A DNA stretch of 64,000 nucleotides, taken from IMG/VR virus record IMGVR_UViG_3300006947_000003, positions 1 through 64,000 of that record; one strand, 5' to 3'. Below the pieces are notes generated by a model. That model saw nothing but the letters and a program-made list of their open reading frames with translations, was not told the DNA's origin and searched no databases. Shown here piece by piece: positions 54,301-60,475 of this stretch. The DNA comes from a virus. Position numbers and translations under genes: made by a program. Numbering within the stretch: position 1 is the first letter of the stretch; each line of letters begins with the position of its first letter.

Positions 54301-55332
54301 AAATACACCTTGTCTATCTACTGTGGATACTTGCCCTGTTGTTACTGAAAAGCCTGTATCAATATACGGTGCTGTTGTGTAATCTACACCAGTAGTTGTC
54401 CAGTTATTATTATCTGTTAATGAGTCTGAATTTTGTAAAAATGTAACTGTTTTGCCTTCTAACACCCGTTGATTGTCTATACCGTTCGCAGATGAAATTA
54501 GATCCTCTGCATTGCGGCCTTGTACTTTATTCCATGCTAGATCACTTACTAAATTAACATCTTGTAAAAGCGTTAAATTAGTATCAAACCATGATTGAGC
54601 ATCCACTTGGGGTACTGTAAATGTTAAACTAGTTTTGCTACCGTTGTTTTCGACGCCATAAATTTCTCTAGTGCTTTTTGTAGGTGACGTTGTTTCTACC
54701 CCTGTGATTGAGCCTTCTTCTGTTTGTATATAAAAATCTGCTGTTTGGTCCGCAGTAAACGTGTATGTGCCACCACGTACTAGGTATATTGTAGGATTAT
54801 TTCCAGCTATCTCAGTAACAGTAAATCTGTTGTTTACTGAATCATATGTAGTAGTCCACGATCCGGTCGTTTTAATTTTACTACCTGTTACATTAACAGC
54901 ATTTGGTCCATCTTTAAGCCAATAGTAACTACCGTAGTTTATAAGTGAATCAAAATTAATAAATCCTGCCCAGTTGTAAAACTCCTCATCAAAAAGTTTA
55001 TTGTGATTAGTTGTGTTGACACTATTGTTTTTTAATTTATAAAGTAAATCGTCATATGTTATAATAGATCCTACAGAGTTATCGCTAGTAATAGAAGAGT
55101 CTTTTTTAACTACGATAGCAGGTTCTAGTTGATAGTCCCTTCGGAGACCAGTTGAATTTATGTAGTTGTCAGTGCTTTTATAACCCGGTGAATATTTACG
55201 ACCTACGTATCCGTCAAGCCTTTGAAGGTTAGCACTATTCATCAACTGGTCTAGTGTAGCACTTAAGAACTTTTTGTTCTTATCTGATTGATATGCTTGA
55301 GGTAAAAATGAACTTGTCTTTCTCTTAGCCAT
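42343..55332 (-). CDS. Giant virion/baseplate protein (4329 aa) with FG-GAP-type propeller
   Basis: 4329 aa. It sits directly after gp6, where T4-like marine phages encode very large baseplate-wedge or tail proteins. Opening: LPQAYQSDKNKKFL, then TDNYINSTGLRRDYQLEPAI. Residues about 2185-2800 contain a run of FG-GAP-like blades (WLVVGQKSKN, WIVAGAPNSNSGKGAVLF, KFGTDVKMSANELWCVVSAP, HITIGSPNRS, VYVGVPERDG, LLVVGCPSGSSRV, IYVSAPLDDDG), as in integrin-type propellers. Between blades, and again near the C-terminus, a repeated unit F-x-G-D-G-x-x-x-x-F-x-L...VNG...ITF-x-x-AP is inserted. The order and repeats suggest a long receptor-binding or structural fibre. It has no stop or frameshift over 13 kb. 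Confidence 0.8.
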   Translation of the reverse strand: MAKRKTSSFLPQAYQSDKNKKFLSATLDQLMNSANLQRLDGYVGRKYSPGYKSTDNYINSTGLRRDYQLEPAIVVKKDSSITSDNSVGSIITYDDLLYKLKNNSVNTTNHNKLFDEEFYNWAGFINFDSLINYGSYYWLKDGPNAVNVTGSKIKTTGSWTTTYDSVNNRFTVTEIAGNNPTIYLVRGGTYTFTADQTADFYIQTEEGSITGVETTSPTKSTREIYGVENNGSKTSLTFTVPQVDAQSWFDTNLTLLQDVNLVSDLAWNKVQGRNAEDLISSANGIDNQRVLEGKTVTFLQNSDSLTDNNNWTTTGVDYTTAPYIDTGFSVTTGQVSTVDRQGVFRINIVNSRIVLSKIANVTFTDKIYITEGTTYAGRHFYKETSTNHLTVVPVLTAKLDTLYYQHGTNKTTYGTIKIANAVTTSIESTDFLGKKTYTAPNGIVFTNGLKITFDTTISETKYQNKSYYIEGVGDKIHLVDTTLVAPETDLDNKDYIVMTRGATDKNAWSRGNKWFHKDIITTTATYNSEVTIIDDSLRAVRPIIQYDAGLHLFNHGTIGVSGMELIDTTTTDALSSVHGSSGYYVDGVSLSGLDNIIFAKDNDLQTRKNPWAIGWRDIDGDSTAETMTLTDYDKETVTTGSSIYFSKGTVGKGKTYHWDGANWIASQTKTKVNQYPIFKLYDSTGININDTTTYPASDFLGNSLFKYTLGTGKNDTIIGIPLKYRTFNNVGDILFDNTYVNDTFNYKKTTGVATVSTATTLAKKTHPYSNTVSYTNGWEKGIQHSRQFQQIEYTVDDIAIKSYDLGANPDTSVTALPNVFVYINNKRTTAFTIALQNGLYSCKLTNTQVLGDSITIQFFSKTTSKSAYYVVPKNLESNGQNEKFTNITLGQLQNHVSALVDTNKFFTGSLQGSNNLRDLENYKATEGLITQHSSSMILPMLLSQQSELNYVDSLKFANSEYEKFKSKFLTTLETLDNLDLTNVSATVDTVMESVNANKSSTFPFYTSDMIPYGADADVITYTITDDRDKTYEVSSVFDNTVPGNRAILVYLNNAQLYHGLDYTFETESSNVKIIKTITIGDVLKIVDYTNTLGNYVAPTPTKLGLYPKFKPEIVSDDTYAVTQNVIVGHDGSRTIAYGDNRDNVILELEKRMYNNIKTEYQETVFNIKKYTPGRFRATDITEAQVNDILEDEFLRWVTKHRIPYTENTTFDANVSTTWNYKNFTDSVDKTVLQQGHWKGLFRYYFDTYKPHTNSWEMFGWSQKPSWWETRYGPAPYTSGNKVLWNDVKNGHRYTSAKVDGYTVDLLYKRADIYSLIPVTENGQLKSPIDCLSPNSGDLSPSHAWKFGDGAASEHAWRNSSSYPFSVQHLMSLIRPAEYLSQVFNKSQIVRNTLTDQLVMTLTNQRQTPTDLKVDTSTTRYEGCGNYVADYLRWLNVDVKTNLTNIITTLDIKLVHKLEGYTDKKLIKVLAEQVSPSSTSNSVYIPDEDYSVHLHKTGPIKSIPYSGVIVQGNASGYTVYGYDLTNPRFTIHKPIENGNFRIHDVNEEKITEWEDYYVEESAVAYGTTFNTKQDVADFMFSYQKYLTTSGYDFDNRMEDFGSQKIVANWAMSVKEFVHWSGQGWLPGSVITLSPSSSRIRCITPIGIADALSNSQAQTNVLNQKYEPLRPNTYKMSRSDGEFELYPNLDKGGIYFVNTKLVQYEHVLVFNNITKFNDVIYQPGLGNRQHRLRLVGYKTGGWDGSLTAEGFIYNDGDVPSWVANTNYVRGDIVTFRDLMYTSKTNHTSTALFIYENWTQTDSFKIGLLPNFDTLGKNFESFYDVNTVNLESETDKYGKGAISYQNRSYFDQIGLDDVSQVKFYQGMLQEKGTKNAVDKLIRSKFDQISSDISYYEEWAIRNAAYGATDLNSRVEILLDEEGFTDNPQPITLHKTTQNKSDVNSKVEYTTSQLYKAPSDITYDWVPVRKPFVSGHKNNIFYDELYPNVGYPKLTDADGTLFYNKDADTLKDILYKIKIGFTLWIAEDSTGDWDMRYLDTTATEVVNCDGGADGETYTWTTTDNHSLAVGDIIAIKNYHTDGTTVTRNGVYDIRTIPTLQSFTTSGPGVSGKNAEAGSTVILKFKSIRFKDGEKITAPKLGWSTNDKFYIDKDDSGSWLVAKKNTKYTESQAITPLLGVADEEFGDAICSDINNQWLVVGQKSKNKLQIYTPKPVNMTHSAVIETTIPNIDELGASISTGSPTERPFKNNENYIDHRGKYEEWDNGKRWIVAGAPNSNSGKGAVLFYYYDAKSGTFLPGTISQPLGLTTSAKFGTDVKMSANELWCVVSAPGDKKVFVYNRVYAKPDAILTQTFIGDGSDTTFTLTSLGSPGSAEELYIRIGGTDYVAGRDYTYNPITKVITFTTAPVASSDISVTSLGGWRLVETFTGTDTDYGKTISIDSQGRHITIGSPNRSTVGDDSTSRMGAVEVKTRHWQCFVGDGTTKTFTAEGSSASYITVAVNGTNITKQPTVWSSSGNTITFVTAPITGDEIALWTDRWRQLQMISPSDIAKQVDGQFGSSSIAIDESAQTVYVGVPERDGVVENSGTVSIFERNQNIVNDKCVVTSSPEGFTSYNSGESFFINGYKVTSTTTTLSGIVIDINNANIPGITASSAGTVLTVTSSVGKMNSIIVTPGVTGTIFKDIGLAPWFNSTTLTLNQEITAGHKFGENIKVSRNNNLLVVGCPSGSSRVYTTVDLKNTIFDSSGTRFTANRFFTGSTHVFQKLGNSWVEADNLYTNNLSSNDKFGSSIAITNDTIYVSAPLDDDGITLNTGKVLTYKKTGDLFSVDAKEEPLVDIDRINKVFLYNKETNKIVTYLDYIDPIKGKIIGAAEQNIDYKTTWDPAVYNYSDGTKDVNKSDAYWNQDIFIGKIWWDINELKFINYEQGNADYKSLFWGGLFPGSTIGIYQWTESTVKPSVYTGGTAKYGDSAYVEIQKINTITNLLETKYYFWATSKTTVHEGKTLSTETIKKLITDPVTNGSAYAQFIGKNQVALVNTAKYIEANNTVLAVEYDKKPNDKILHTEWELIPEGSTQLEIPVDLFKKIKDSLAGADKQGNIVPDINLSVGDKYGIDIRPRQGVFMNRYLALKEYITYVNAVIKKYNISDSLDYSVLNEEEPLPLTTSLEYNETVNSITELGYIRVALKETGYKVAVITDSVVNGRWSIHTLQSDNTWLRSRTQSYDTKKFWAFIDWYDTGYSTDTNIDYRYTDFNKVYENATTIADKSIIKITKGTSWDLYIKTSGKHTLIGQKDGTLKFGDDLYDYVKTSYGFDTDGYDFNLMDTEPQIETRNIIDAIKDQILVHDLKNEHNKLMFVLLKFVLQEQSHVDWMFKTSFIQVKHNLRALDQFPTYQRDNQEFVKSYINEVKPYHSKIREYVLGYTKLETYLGDTSDFDLPATYDSITKTFRSPNKEKGHDATTLTTNTAYKMWKDNHSYYVDDIRINWQGTGYTTAPVITIAAAPAGGVTATATCTISGGRVNSVTVTTKGSGYLTTPAITITGGSPTIATNLYAVIKNNNIRKIKETLKFDRIKFSSDVKTWTKNTAYTTTDIIQHLKEAYTVNTGFTSGATFDSDNLTIKADATFNNAMDRTMAYYSPKAGQDAVDLGAIFKGITYPGTKVQGPLFSDEPNFDHSAFDTEPFDNFEIDSDGRFILSSKDIDLTLQGKFDDTQLGLRPEDIIVDGSSKFVDAYSSHAPEEFVPGRVFDSLSINVFTSPSTDTDNDDALGFPIYSINYKGDGTNKVFKFGDDKTGTDQAVLVYSRSSGKVSSTLYTVDWVDNKITFTTAPVNNEIIHLTSFGNTGNSVLLDFEQQAIAGQTVVNLPIAYSLISTKQNFITVNGVHNTTGTLAASGTETTWTPATALSATDQVRVMLFDVASSATRTFSKVTIDDWTVTDSTRTFTLTDGADTFLARTDKIIVELNGTRLRPPVFTYLTNDSSSATYDLSTKADIDHATLTKSDTRVYINGVQTTNYSIVTGSDSTIKAVQLDEAPSASSKIDVAVTTNADYILTDATTLTITGGTWSGSDSLVVTTFNNHNKLKVTTETFKGGSTSAITTDIGFDVRGFESVPFDAVTASVVNIAEFSLFRNPTNVSYLWVTKNGVKMVPNYDYKLLGSKLAFASTLQATDITIITQFTEEIIQPAIGFKIFKDLFDKNHYYRISNKHKATTAAELLSSHTEIVVNNAQQFAVPDDTSNMPGIVWIGGERIEYLHLDIATNTISRLRRGTSGTHIPASHPIHSDVIDVSTRQEIPSAHDKTWYTTQGSNASNGLGLQNSTTTQANFLLDEPTYIKS

Positions 55333-58300
55333 TAGTAAGAAGAACTCCCGCTAGTTGTTACAGCACTTGCTGTAGTGTTTGTTGTAGTCTGCAGACTCGC
55401 AATGGAGCCACCTGCTTGAATTTTTGTAGCTGTTATACTGTCAATTATTTCTACATCATCAACAGTAGCACCGTTAATTAATACCTCATCGTGATTGCTA
55501 CGTATTTGGAATAGACTTCCAAATACTTGAGATGTGCTTTTAGGAACAATAACAACAGAACTTATCTTAGTTGCTAATGAGTTGTGTAAGTACGCCCCTA
55601 ATTCAGAGAAGTAAAAAGTGTCACCAAAGTCCCAATTTGATACATGAAAATAAGTGTTAATTGCTTCGATAACAGAAGCTTTAATTTCTGAATCACTTAT
55701 ACCTATGTTTGGGTTTTTTACGACCTTAAATGATGCTTGTAAACTAGTATCTGCGTTTGGTCCAAATAACGGTTTAAATTTAGCTGAGTGATATATTATT
55801 GTATCTGATATGCTTTTTGAATCTTCAATTGAATTAAATGAAGTTCGCAATTCTTCCGCTGTTGGCTCATTTGGCTTTGTAACACTTGTGGTAGAATCTA
55901 TTATCCACTCTCGATATAAGTCCGCGTATGATTGTGTTAAAATGTACATATCTATTAAGTTGCTCGGGCTTGGATCAATACGCCTGTTGTTAGGAGCATT
56001 GTGCTTGTATTGGAATTTTAAATTGTTACGACCTATGTAAACTTTATAAGCTGAAGCAGTAGCACTTGTTCCGGCTGTAAATTGTGAACCAGGCGAAGCG
56101 TTAACACTCATTTGTAATGTATTATTATTATTTAAAAATGATGCCGCAAATTTATCATCTGTTGTGGCGTAAAATATTTTTCCTGTAGGGAATAATGCCA
56201 TATTATTTTCTGCTTCTCTCATAGTCTTATAATCATGGCAAACAGCACTACTGTCTAATGCTTGATATCTTTCAATGTTATCATAGTCATAAAACTGTTT
56301 AAAGAAAACTAGCTTTCTATCTTTTGCTAGGCCAGTTGTATCATCTGTACCTACAATATTTTTAAACATATCTGGATTGTCTGTTACGCTATCGCTGTCA
56401 GCATCTCCGAGTGTTACTTTAACTTTTGTATTGTCTTTGAATCCGTCACTCTCAGTTACCATATTAATAATATCTAAAGCATAATCTTCTTCAAGTGGAT
56501 TATTATTACTTGGGTTGTTGTTAACTTTTAATACGGTACACCGGTCTGTTATTGTACTTCCGGTAACACTATCATAAATTTTAACACCCTTATCAAAGTA
56601 AAATCTAGTTTCGTCTTTACTAGCGAAATAATAATCAAGTTGTCGACTTTTCATAGTATATTGAACACCGTCGGTTATAAATTGTACTAACCAACTAGCA
56701 TCATTTTTTGTTGATAATGTACTACCAGCATTGCTATCGCTATATGTTTTATCAACAGCTAGGTTATCGCTAGTAATAATAGACCACGTACTAGTAGTGT
56801 GATTAAATCTAATACCAAAGTCTTTGTATTCTTTAATGTTTGTTTTAATTGTAGTTTCTAATGCAGACGGTAAGTCGCTAACCCATTTTGGGAATACCTG
56901 CTCAACTGTTGCGCCTGTTGGCACTAATTCGTTAAGTGTGACAGCACCAACACCAGCGGATTTCAATCCGTTGCCTAGTGATCCTAAACCGTTTGAGTCT
57001 ACTAATTTAATAGACGACCATGTTTGCTTTGTTGCACCTAAATGGTCAGTTGTTGTACCAGCCATGTGTGTTCCGTTGGCCATAAAGTGCTTGCCGGCCT
57101 CTGGAATAAATTTAATCATACTATTTAATGTTAGGTACTGATTTAAATCTGACACACTTGCACCTATTTGTAGAACGTTGCCGGCGGAATCTTTAAAATA
57201 GCCTGTCGTAGTATTAGTTGTGCTTGACACTTTAACCCATGTAATTGTATTTGTAAAAACTTGTGGCGTAAATTTATCTAAGTAAAAGTGATACATTTCG
57301 TTACCACCTAAGTTCTTTTCTAACGTGTTTTTAATTACATTAATAATTTCATTATCATTTGTAAAACTGAATAGGTTTTTCTTAGTTGTATATTCTTTAT
57401 AAAATATACCATCGTCACTGAATATGTTTGTACTACTAAATTTGCCTGTAGTGTCTTTAACATCTAAAAATCTACTAATACCACTTGCCGCTCTATTAAC
57501 AGCTTTTGATTTAATAATACTTGTAAATTGTGTTAACGGAAAGATGTTATAATCTTCACCGTTAATCATTCTGTTTTGTGTATAATATGCCTGCGGTGCT
57601 AGTTGCTTAATGCTACTTAATGATTCTTTTCTACTTGCTGTATTAATATTTTGTTGCAGATCTAATGACAGAGTTAATGTTTCTTGTTGGTTCGTTCTAC
57701 TTATATAATTAAAACTTACTCCAACATTTAAAATATCTGTACTCTTTATAGCATATGATGTGCCAGCACTCTGTCTGTAATAACATTTAAATCTTCCTTT
57801 AGGGATATCTGCGAATACACCGTCAGCGAATATAAGTTTAATTTTATCATCTGCTTGAGATTCAACAGCAAATAATTTTCTGTTTGATGAACTTAAACTG
57901 TTATAGATAACGTTTGAACCTGCAACTGCTGGAACATTAGTCCATTGCTCGCCTACATTGCCTTTGTCATCAACTTCGTATAACCACACATCAGTGTTAT
58001 TAATATTACTTTTATCAATGTTAAATGTAATGTTAGGTAGCCCACTAGTAAGATTAAAGTCCGCCTGGCCTAGTGTGCCCTGTTTAAACATTGTAAAGAA
58101 ACCCGTGTTTGCTGACGAGTTGCCTTTGCCATCAGTTCTATATAAGAAATTATATGTTGATCCAGGAATAGGTGATTTTTCATATACATAATCTTGCCCA
58201 GATATCGTACCGTTAACTAATTCAAATTTAGTGTCAGCTCCGTTAACTGATGATGTAAATGGCAAATACGGTTGTGTTCCAGCTAATAGGTTTAGTTCGT

Positions 58301-58859
58301 ATTCTTGTGTCTTTATAGCACCTGTTGTTTTTTCTAATGCTGGTTTACCGATACGTTGTGCTGAACTCAGCGCCGCATTTATAATTGTATTAAATTGTTC
58401 CTCGTAATCAGTATTAACAGAGTCGTCCCAGTATATAGTTCGTCCACTTAAATTGTTATTAGTAGAATCGTATACTTGCTCTGTTGTGCTAATGCCTGTA
58501 ATTTTTAGCAAACCTACTGCTGTTGTATTTCTTTTAGGTTTGTATGACAACAACGTAGCAAGGCGTAATACTGAATCTTGTCGTTGTGCTGTTTCTAAAA
58601 AGTTTTCCCTGGCGTTTAAATCTTGCCTATATGCTAAACTCTGGCCAAAGAATGCAATTAAATCAATAAGGGCAATGTATTCCGAGCTTTCAACAAAATC
58701 ATTGAAATCCTCAGGATATTGTTTCCTAAGGTACGATATCATCGTAGTTCTTAATGTTTCAAAATCATAACTCTGGAAGTCAGCACTTTTAAAAGTTTGA
58801 TAAACTTTTTTCCAATCCTCACTTACAAATAAATTTGTTTGTCTTGTACTAGTAGCCAT
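55332..58859 (-). CDS. Baseplate wedge protein gp6-like
   Basis: 1175 aa versus 660 in T4. The N-terminus (DWKKVYQTFKSADFQSYDFE, then DFVESSEYIALIDLIAFFGQ) and the RQDLNARENFLETAQRQDSV block fit the gp6 wedge family. Later TRQADGEDYN-type and SGISRFLDV segments follow the gp6 pattern of long central beta domains. gp6 forms the inner baseplate ring with gp25 and gp53. It overlaps gp25 by 11 bases. Confidence 0.85.
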   Translation of the reverse strand: MATSTRQTNLFVSEDWKKVYQTFKSADFQSYDFETLRTTMISYLRKQYPEDFNDFVESSEYIALIDLIAFFGQSLAYRQDLNARENFLETAQRQDSVLRLATLLSYKPKRNTTAVGLLKITGISTTEQVYDSTNNNLSGRTIYWDDSVNTDYEEQFNTIINAALSSAQRIGKPALEKTTGAIKTQEYELNLLAGTQPYLPFTSSVNGADTKFELVNGTISGQDYVYEKSPIPGSTYNFLYRTDGKGNSSANTGFFTMFKQGTLGQADFNLTSGLPNITFNIDKSNINNTDVWLYEVDDKGNVGEQWTNVPAVAGSNVIYNSLSSSNRKLFAVESQADDKIKLIFADGVFADIPKGRFKCYYRQSAGTSYAIKSTDILNVGVSFNYISRTNQQETLTLSLDLQQNINTASRKESLSSIKQLAPQAYYTQNRMINGEDYNIFPLTQFTSIIKSKAVNRAASGISRFLDVKDTTGKFSSTNIFSDDGIFYKEYTTKKNLFSFTNDNEIINVIKNTLEKNLGGNEMYHFYLDKFTPQVFTNTITWVKVSSTTNTTTGYFKDSAGNVLQIGASVSDLNQYLTLNSMIKFIPEAGKHFMANGTHMAGTTTDHLGATKQTWSSIKLVDSNGLGSLGNGLKSAGVGAVTLNELVPTGATVEQVFPKWVSDLPSALETTIKTNIKEYKDFGIRFNHTTSTWSIITSDNLAVDKTYSDSNAGSTLSTKNDASWLVQFITDGVQYTMKSRQLDYYFASKDETRFYFDKGVKIYDSVTGSTITDRCTVLKVNNNPSNNNPLEEDYALDIINMVTESDGFKDNTKVKVTLGDADSDSVTDNPDMFKNIVGTDDTTGLAKDRKLVFFKQFYDYDNIERYQALDSSAVCHDYKTMREAENNMALFPTGKIFYATTDDKFAASFLNNNNTLQMSVNASPGSQFTAGTSATASAYKVYIGRNNLKFQYKHNAPNNRRIDPSPSNLIDMYILTQSYADLYREWIIDSTTSVTKPNEPTAEELRTSFNSIEDSKSISDTIIYHSAKFKPLFGPNADTSLQASFKVVKNPNIGISDSEIKASVIEAINTYFHVSNWDFGDTFYFSELGAYLHNSLATKISSVVIVPKSTSQVFGSLFQIRSNHDEVLINGATVDDVEIIDSITATKIQAGGSIASLQTTTNTTASAVTTSGSSSY

Positions 58860-59256
58860 TTGCTGTTCCTGTGTTTGAAGATCCTAACGAAACACTAGAT
58901 GCTTCTTTGTTAAATGTAAATAACATTTTTTCAACTTGGTTAGTTGGAATATATTTAAGCGTCATTGAAATCTTTATTCCGTGTTCGTGTGTTGTAGGCG
59001 TAATATTTAGCAATGATAACCTAGGATCATTATTTCCTATCGCTGTAATGTTTTCAATTAAGGCATCATACATTTCGTCCGTAAATGGATCGTATAACAT
59101 GTCCCATACTATACAACCAAAGTCAGGTCGCATAATTCTTTCACCTCGACGAACATTTAAATTATTTTGTAAGTCGATTTTAGCCGCTAAATAGTCAGTT
59201 ACGGTCGGTGTAGCAAAATCGCTACCAGTTGTTGAAAAGCCTCTGTATATACTCAT
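58849..59256 (-). CDS. Baseplate wedge protein gp25-like
   Basis: 135 aa. The RRGERIMRPDFGCIVWDMLYDPF block is the gp25 lysozyme-like family core, whose E-R-x-x-x-P-x-x-G pattern holds the gp6 interaction. In T4 it joins the baseplate and sheath. Immediately downstream is gp6. A divergent radical SAM gene begins 42 bases away on the plus strand. Confidence 0.88.
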   Translation of the reverse strand: MSIYRGFSTTGSDFATPTVTDYLAAKIDLQNNLNVRRGERIMRPDFGCIVWDMLYDPFTDEMYDALIENITAIGNNDPRLSLLNITPTTHEHGIKISMTLKYIPTNQVEKMLFTFNKEASSVSLGSSNTGTANGY

Positions 59257-59263
59257 ATAAATA
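59256..59263 (+). promoter_or_regulatory. T4-type late promoter box TATAAATA for the plus-strand radical SAM gene
   Basis: Plus strand TATAAATA beginning at the start codon of gp25 and 35 bases before the ATG at 59298. Its continuation forms a palindrome ATAAATATTTAT (59258-59269), so a weaker GATAAATA also faces the minus strand, but too close to gp25 to drive it well. Confidence 0.7.
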
Positions 59264-59297
59264 TTTATCGTAATAGTAAAGTGAGCACTTAATTTTT

Positions 59298-60455
59298 ATG
59301 TTCGATTTTAATAAAATAGATTCTTTTCAGGTAGAAACGTCAACATATTGTAATGTAGCGTGTCCATTGTGCCCTCGGCACTTCATGGGTACTAGTATTG
59401 TTCGCCCTACTTTACGCCAAAGACACATACTTGCTCCTCAATGGAACAAGTTTTTAGCAGATATGGACCATATTGCTACTACAACGCACCCTGTTAATAT
59501 GGTTTTCTGTGGATGTCACGGTGATCCACCTATGACTCCTGACTGGGAAGAAATTATTATTAACACAGCAAATAGAAATTATATCATTGATGTTGAAACA
59601 AATGGTAGTATGCGAACACCAGACAGCTGGGCAAGAGTAGGGAAAGCAATGGGCGAAGCTGAACAGCGCCTAGGACAAGAAAAAATAGTATCATTTAGCA
59701 TAGATGGACTACAAGATACAAACAAATTATATCGTATAGGCATTAAACACGAAAGAACAATAGCAAATGCAAAGGCATTTATAGATGCGGGCGGTAAAGC
59801 AAGGTGGAAGTTTATTGTATTTGAACACAATAAACACCAAGTAGAAGAAGCACAGCAAATAGCAAAGGATATGGGTTTTTGGGAATTTGATAAACATGTT
59901 TCAACAAGAAACTTTGAATACAACCACACAGAAGTTGAAAATAAAAACACCGAGGCAAGAAGAAGTAATGCTGTGGAATTAAATGTACCTCAATCGATAG
60001 AAGTAGAAACAGATATTAAAAAAGCAAAAAGAGGAACAGGTGGTAAAATATCAGACACAAAAAAAGAGTTAAACATTACTGATGAGGGTGCTAAAATTTA
60101 TAGAGAAGTAGTCGAATCGTCTGATATGTCAAAAATTACCTGTGATTTTAAAGAAAGCAAAATGATGTATATTGATAGTGAAATGAATTTGTGGCCCTGT
60201 AATCATATTGCGGCAACAAAGCAAGAAGATATGACACATTATAATAAGTTAGAAAAAGAATACGGTGTAGGATGGAACAATTTAGAACATCATACAGCAG
60301 AAGATATATTTTATCACGAGTATTTTCAAAAGATTTTACCTACTACATGGAAAGATCCAAGTCACAAGTTATGTACTTACGAATGTCAAGAAATGTGTGG
60401 CGGTGGGTTACATAGTAAGGCTTGGGTGGCTAGTACAAATAGAGAAGAATTATAG
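59298..60455 (+). CDS. Radical SAM protein with C-terminal SPASM-like domain, plus strand
   Basis: 385 aa, the only plus-strand gene I support. Core C18-x3-C22-x2-C25 (CNVACPLCPRHF). Middle: FSIDGLQDTNKLYR and ARWKFIVFEHN. C-terminal auxiliary cysteines include CDF, LWPCNH, CTYEC and MCGGG. It is a paralogue of 14875-15957. It is inserted between gp25 and the PAAR gene, with its own TATAAATA promoter, and ends in a hairpin. This differs from the accessory island: it would be expressed late. Target unknown. Confidence 0.88.
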   Translation: MFDFNKIDSFQVETSTYCNVACPLCPRHFMGTSIVRPTLRQRHILAPQWNKFLADMDHIATTTHPVNMVFCGCHGDPPMTPDWEEIIINTANRNYIIDVETNGSMRTPDSWARVGKAMGEAEQRLGQEKIVSFSIDGLQDTNKLYRIGIKHERTIANAKAFIDAGGKARWKFIVFEHNKHQVEEAQQIAKDMGFWEFDKHVSTRNFEYNHTEVENKNTEARRSNAVELNVPQSIEVETDIKKAKRGTGGKISDTKKELNITDEGAKIYREVVESSDMSKITCDFKESKMMYIDSEMNLWPCNHIAATKQEDMTHYNKLEKEYGVGWNNLEHHTAEDIFYHEYFQKILPTTWKDPSHKLCTYECQEMCGGGLHSKAWVASTNREEL

Positions 60456-60475
60456 TTGTTGTATTTTTACAACAA
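60456..60475. terminator. Perfect 8-bp hairpin between convergent genes
   Basis: TTGTTGTA and TACAACAA arms and a TTTT loop. It starts at the base after the radical SAM stop and covers the last codon and stop of the PAAR gene (60467). It is the same hairpin found upstream of metK (20849). No long U-run follows on either strand, so a processing or protective role is as likely as termination. Confidence 0.55.

Noticed and set aside
59579-59950. Minus-strand ORF inside the plus-strand radical SAM gene
   Set aside because: It is the reverse of a conserved radical SAM coding region and has no ribosome binding site or family features.
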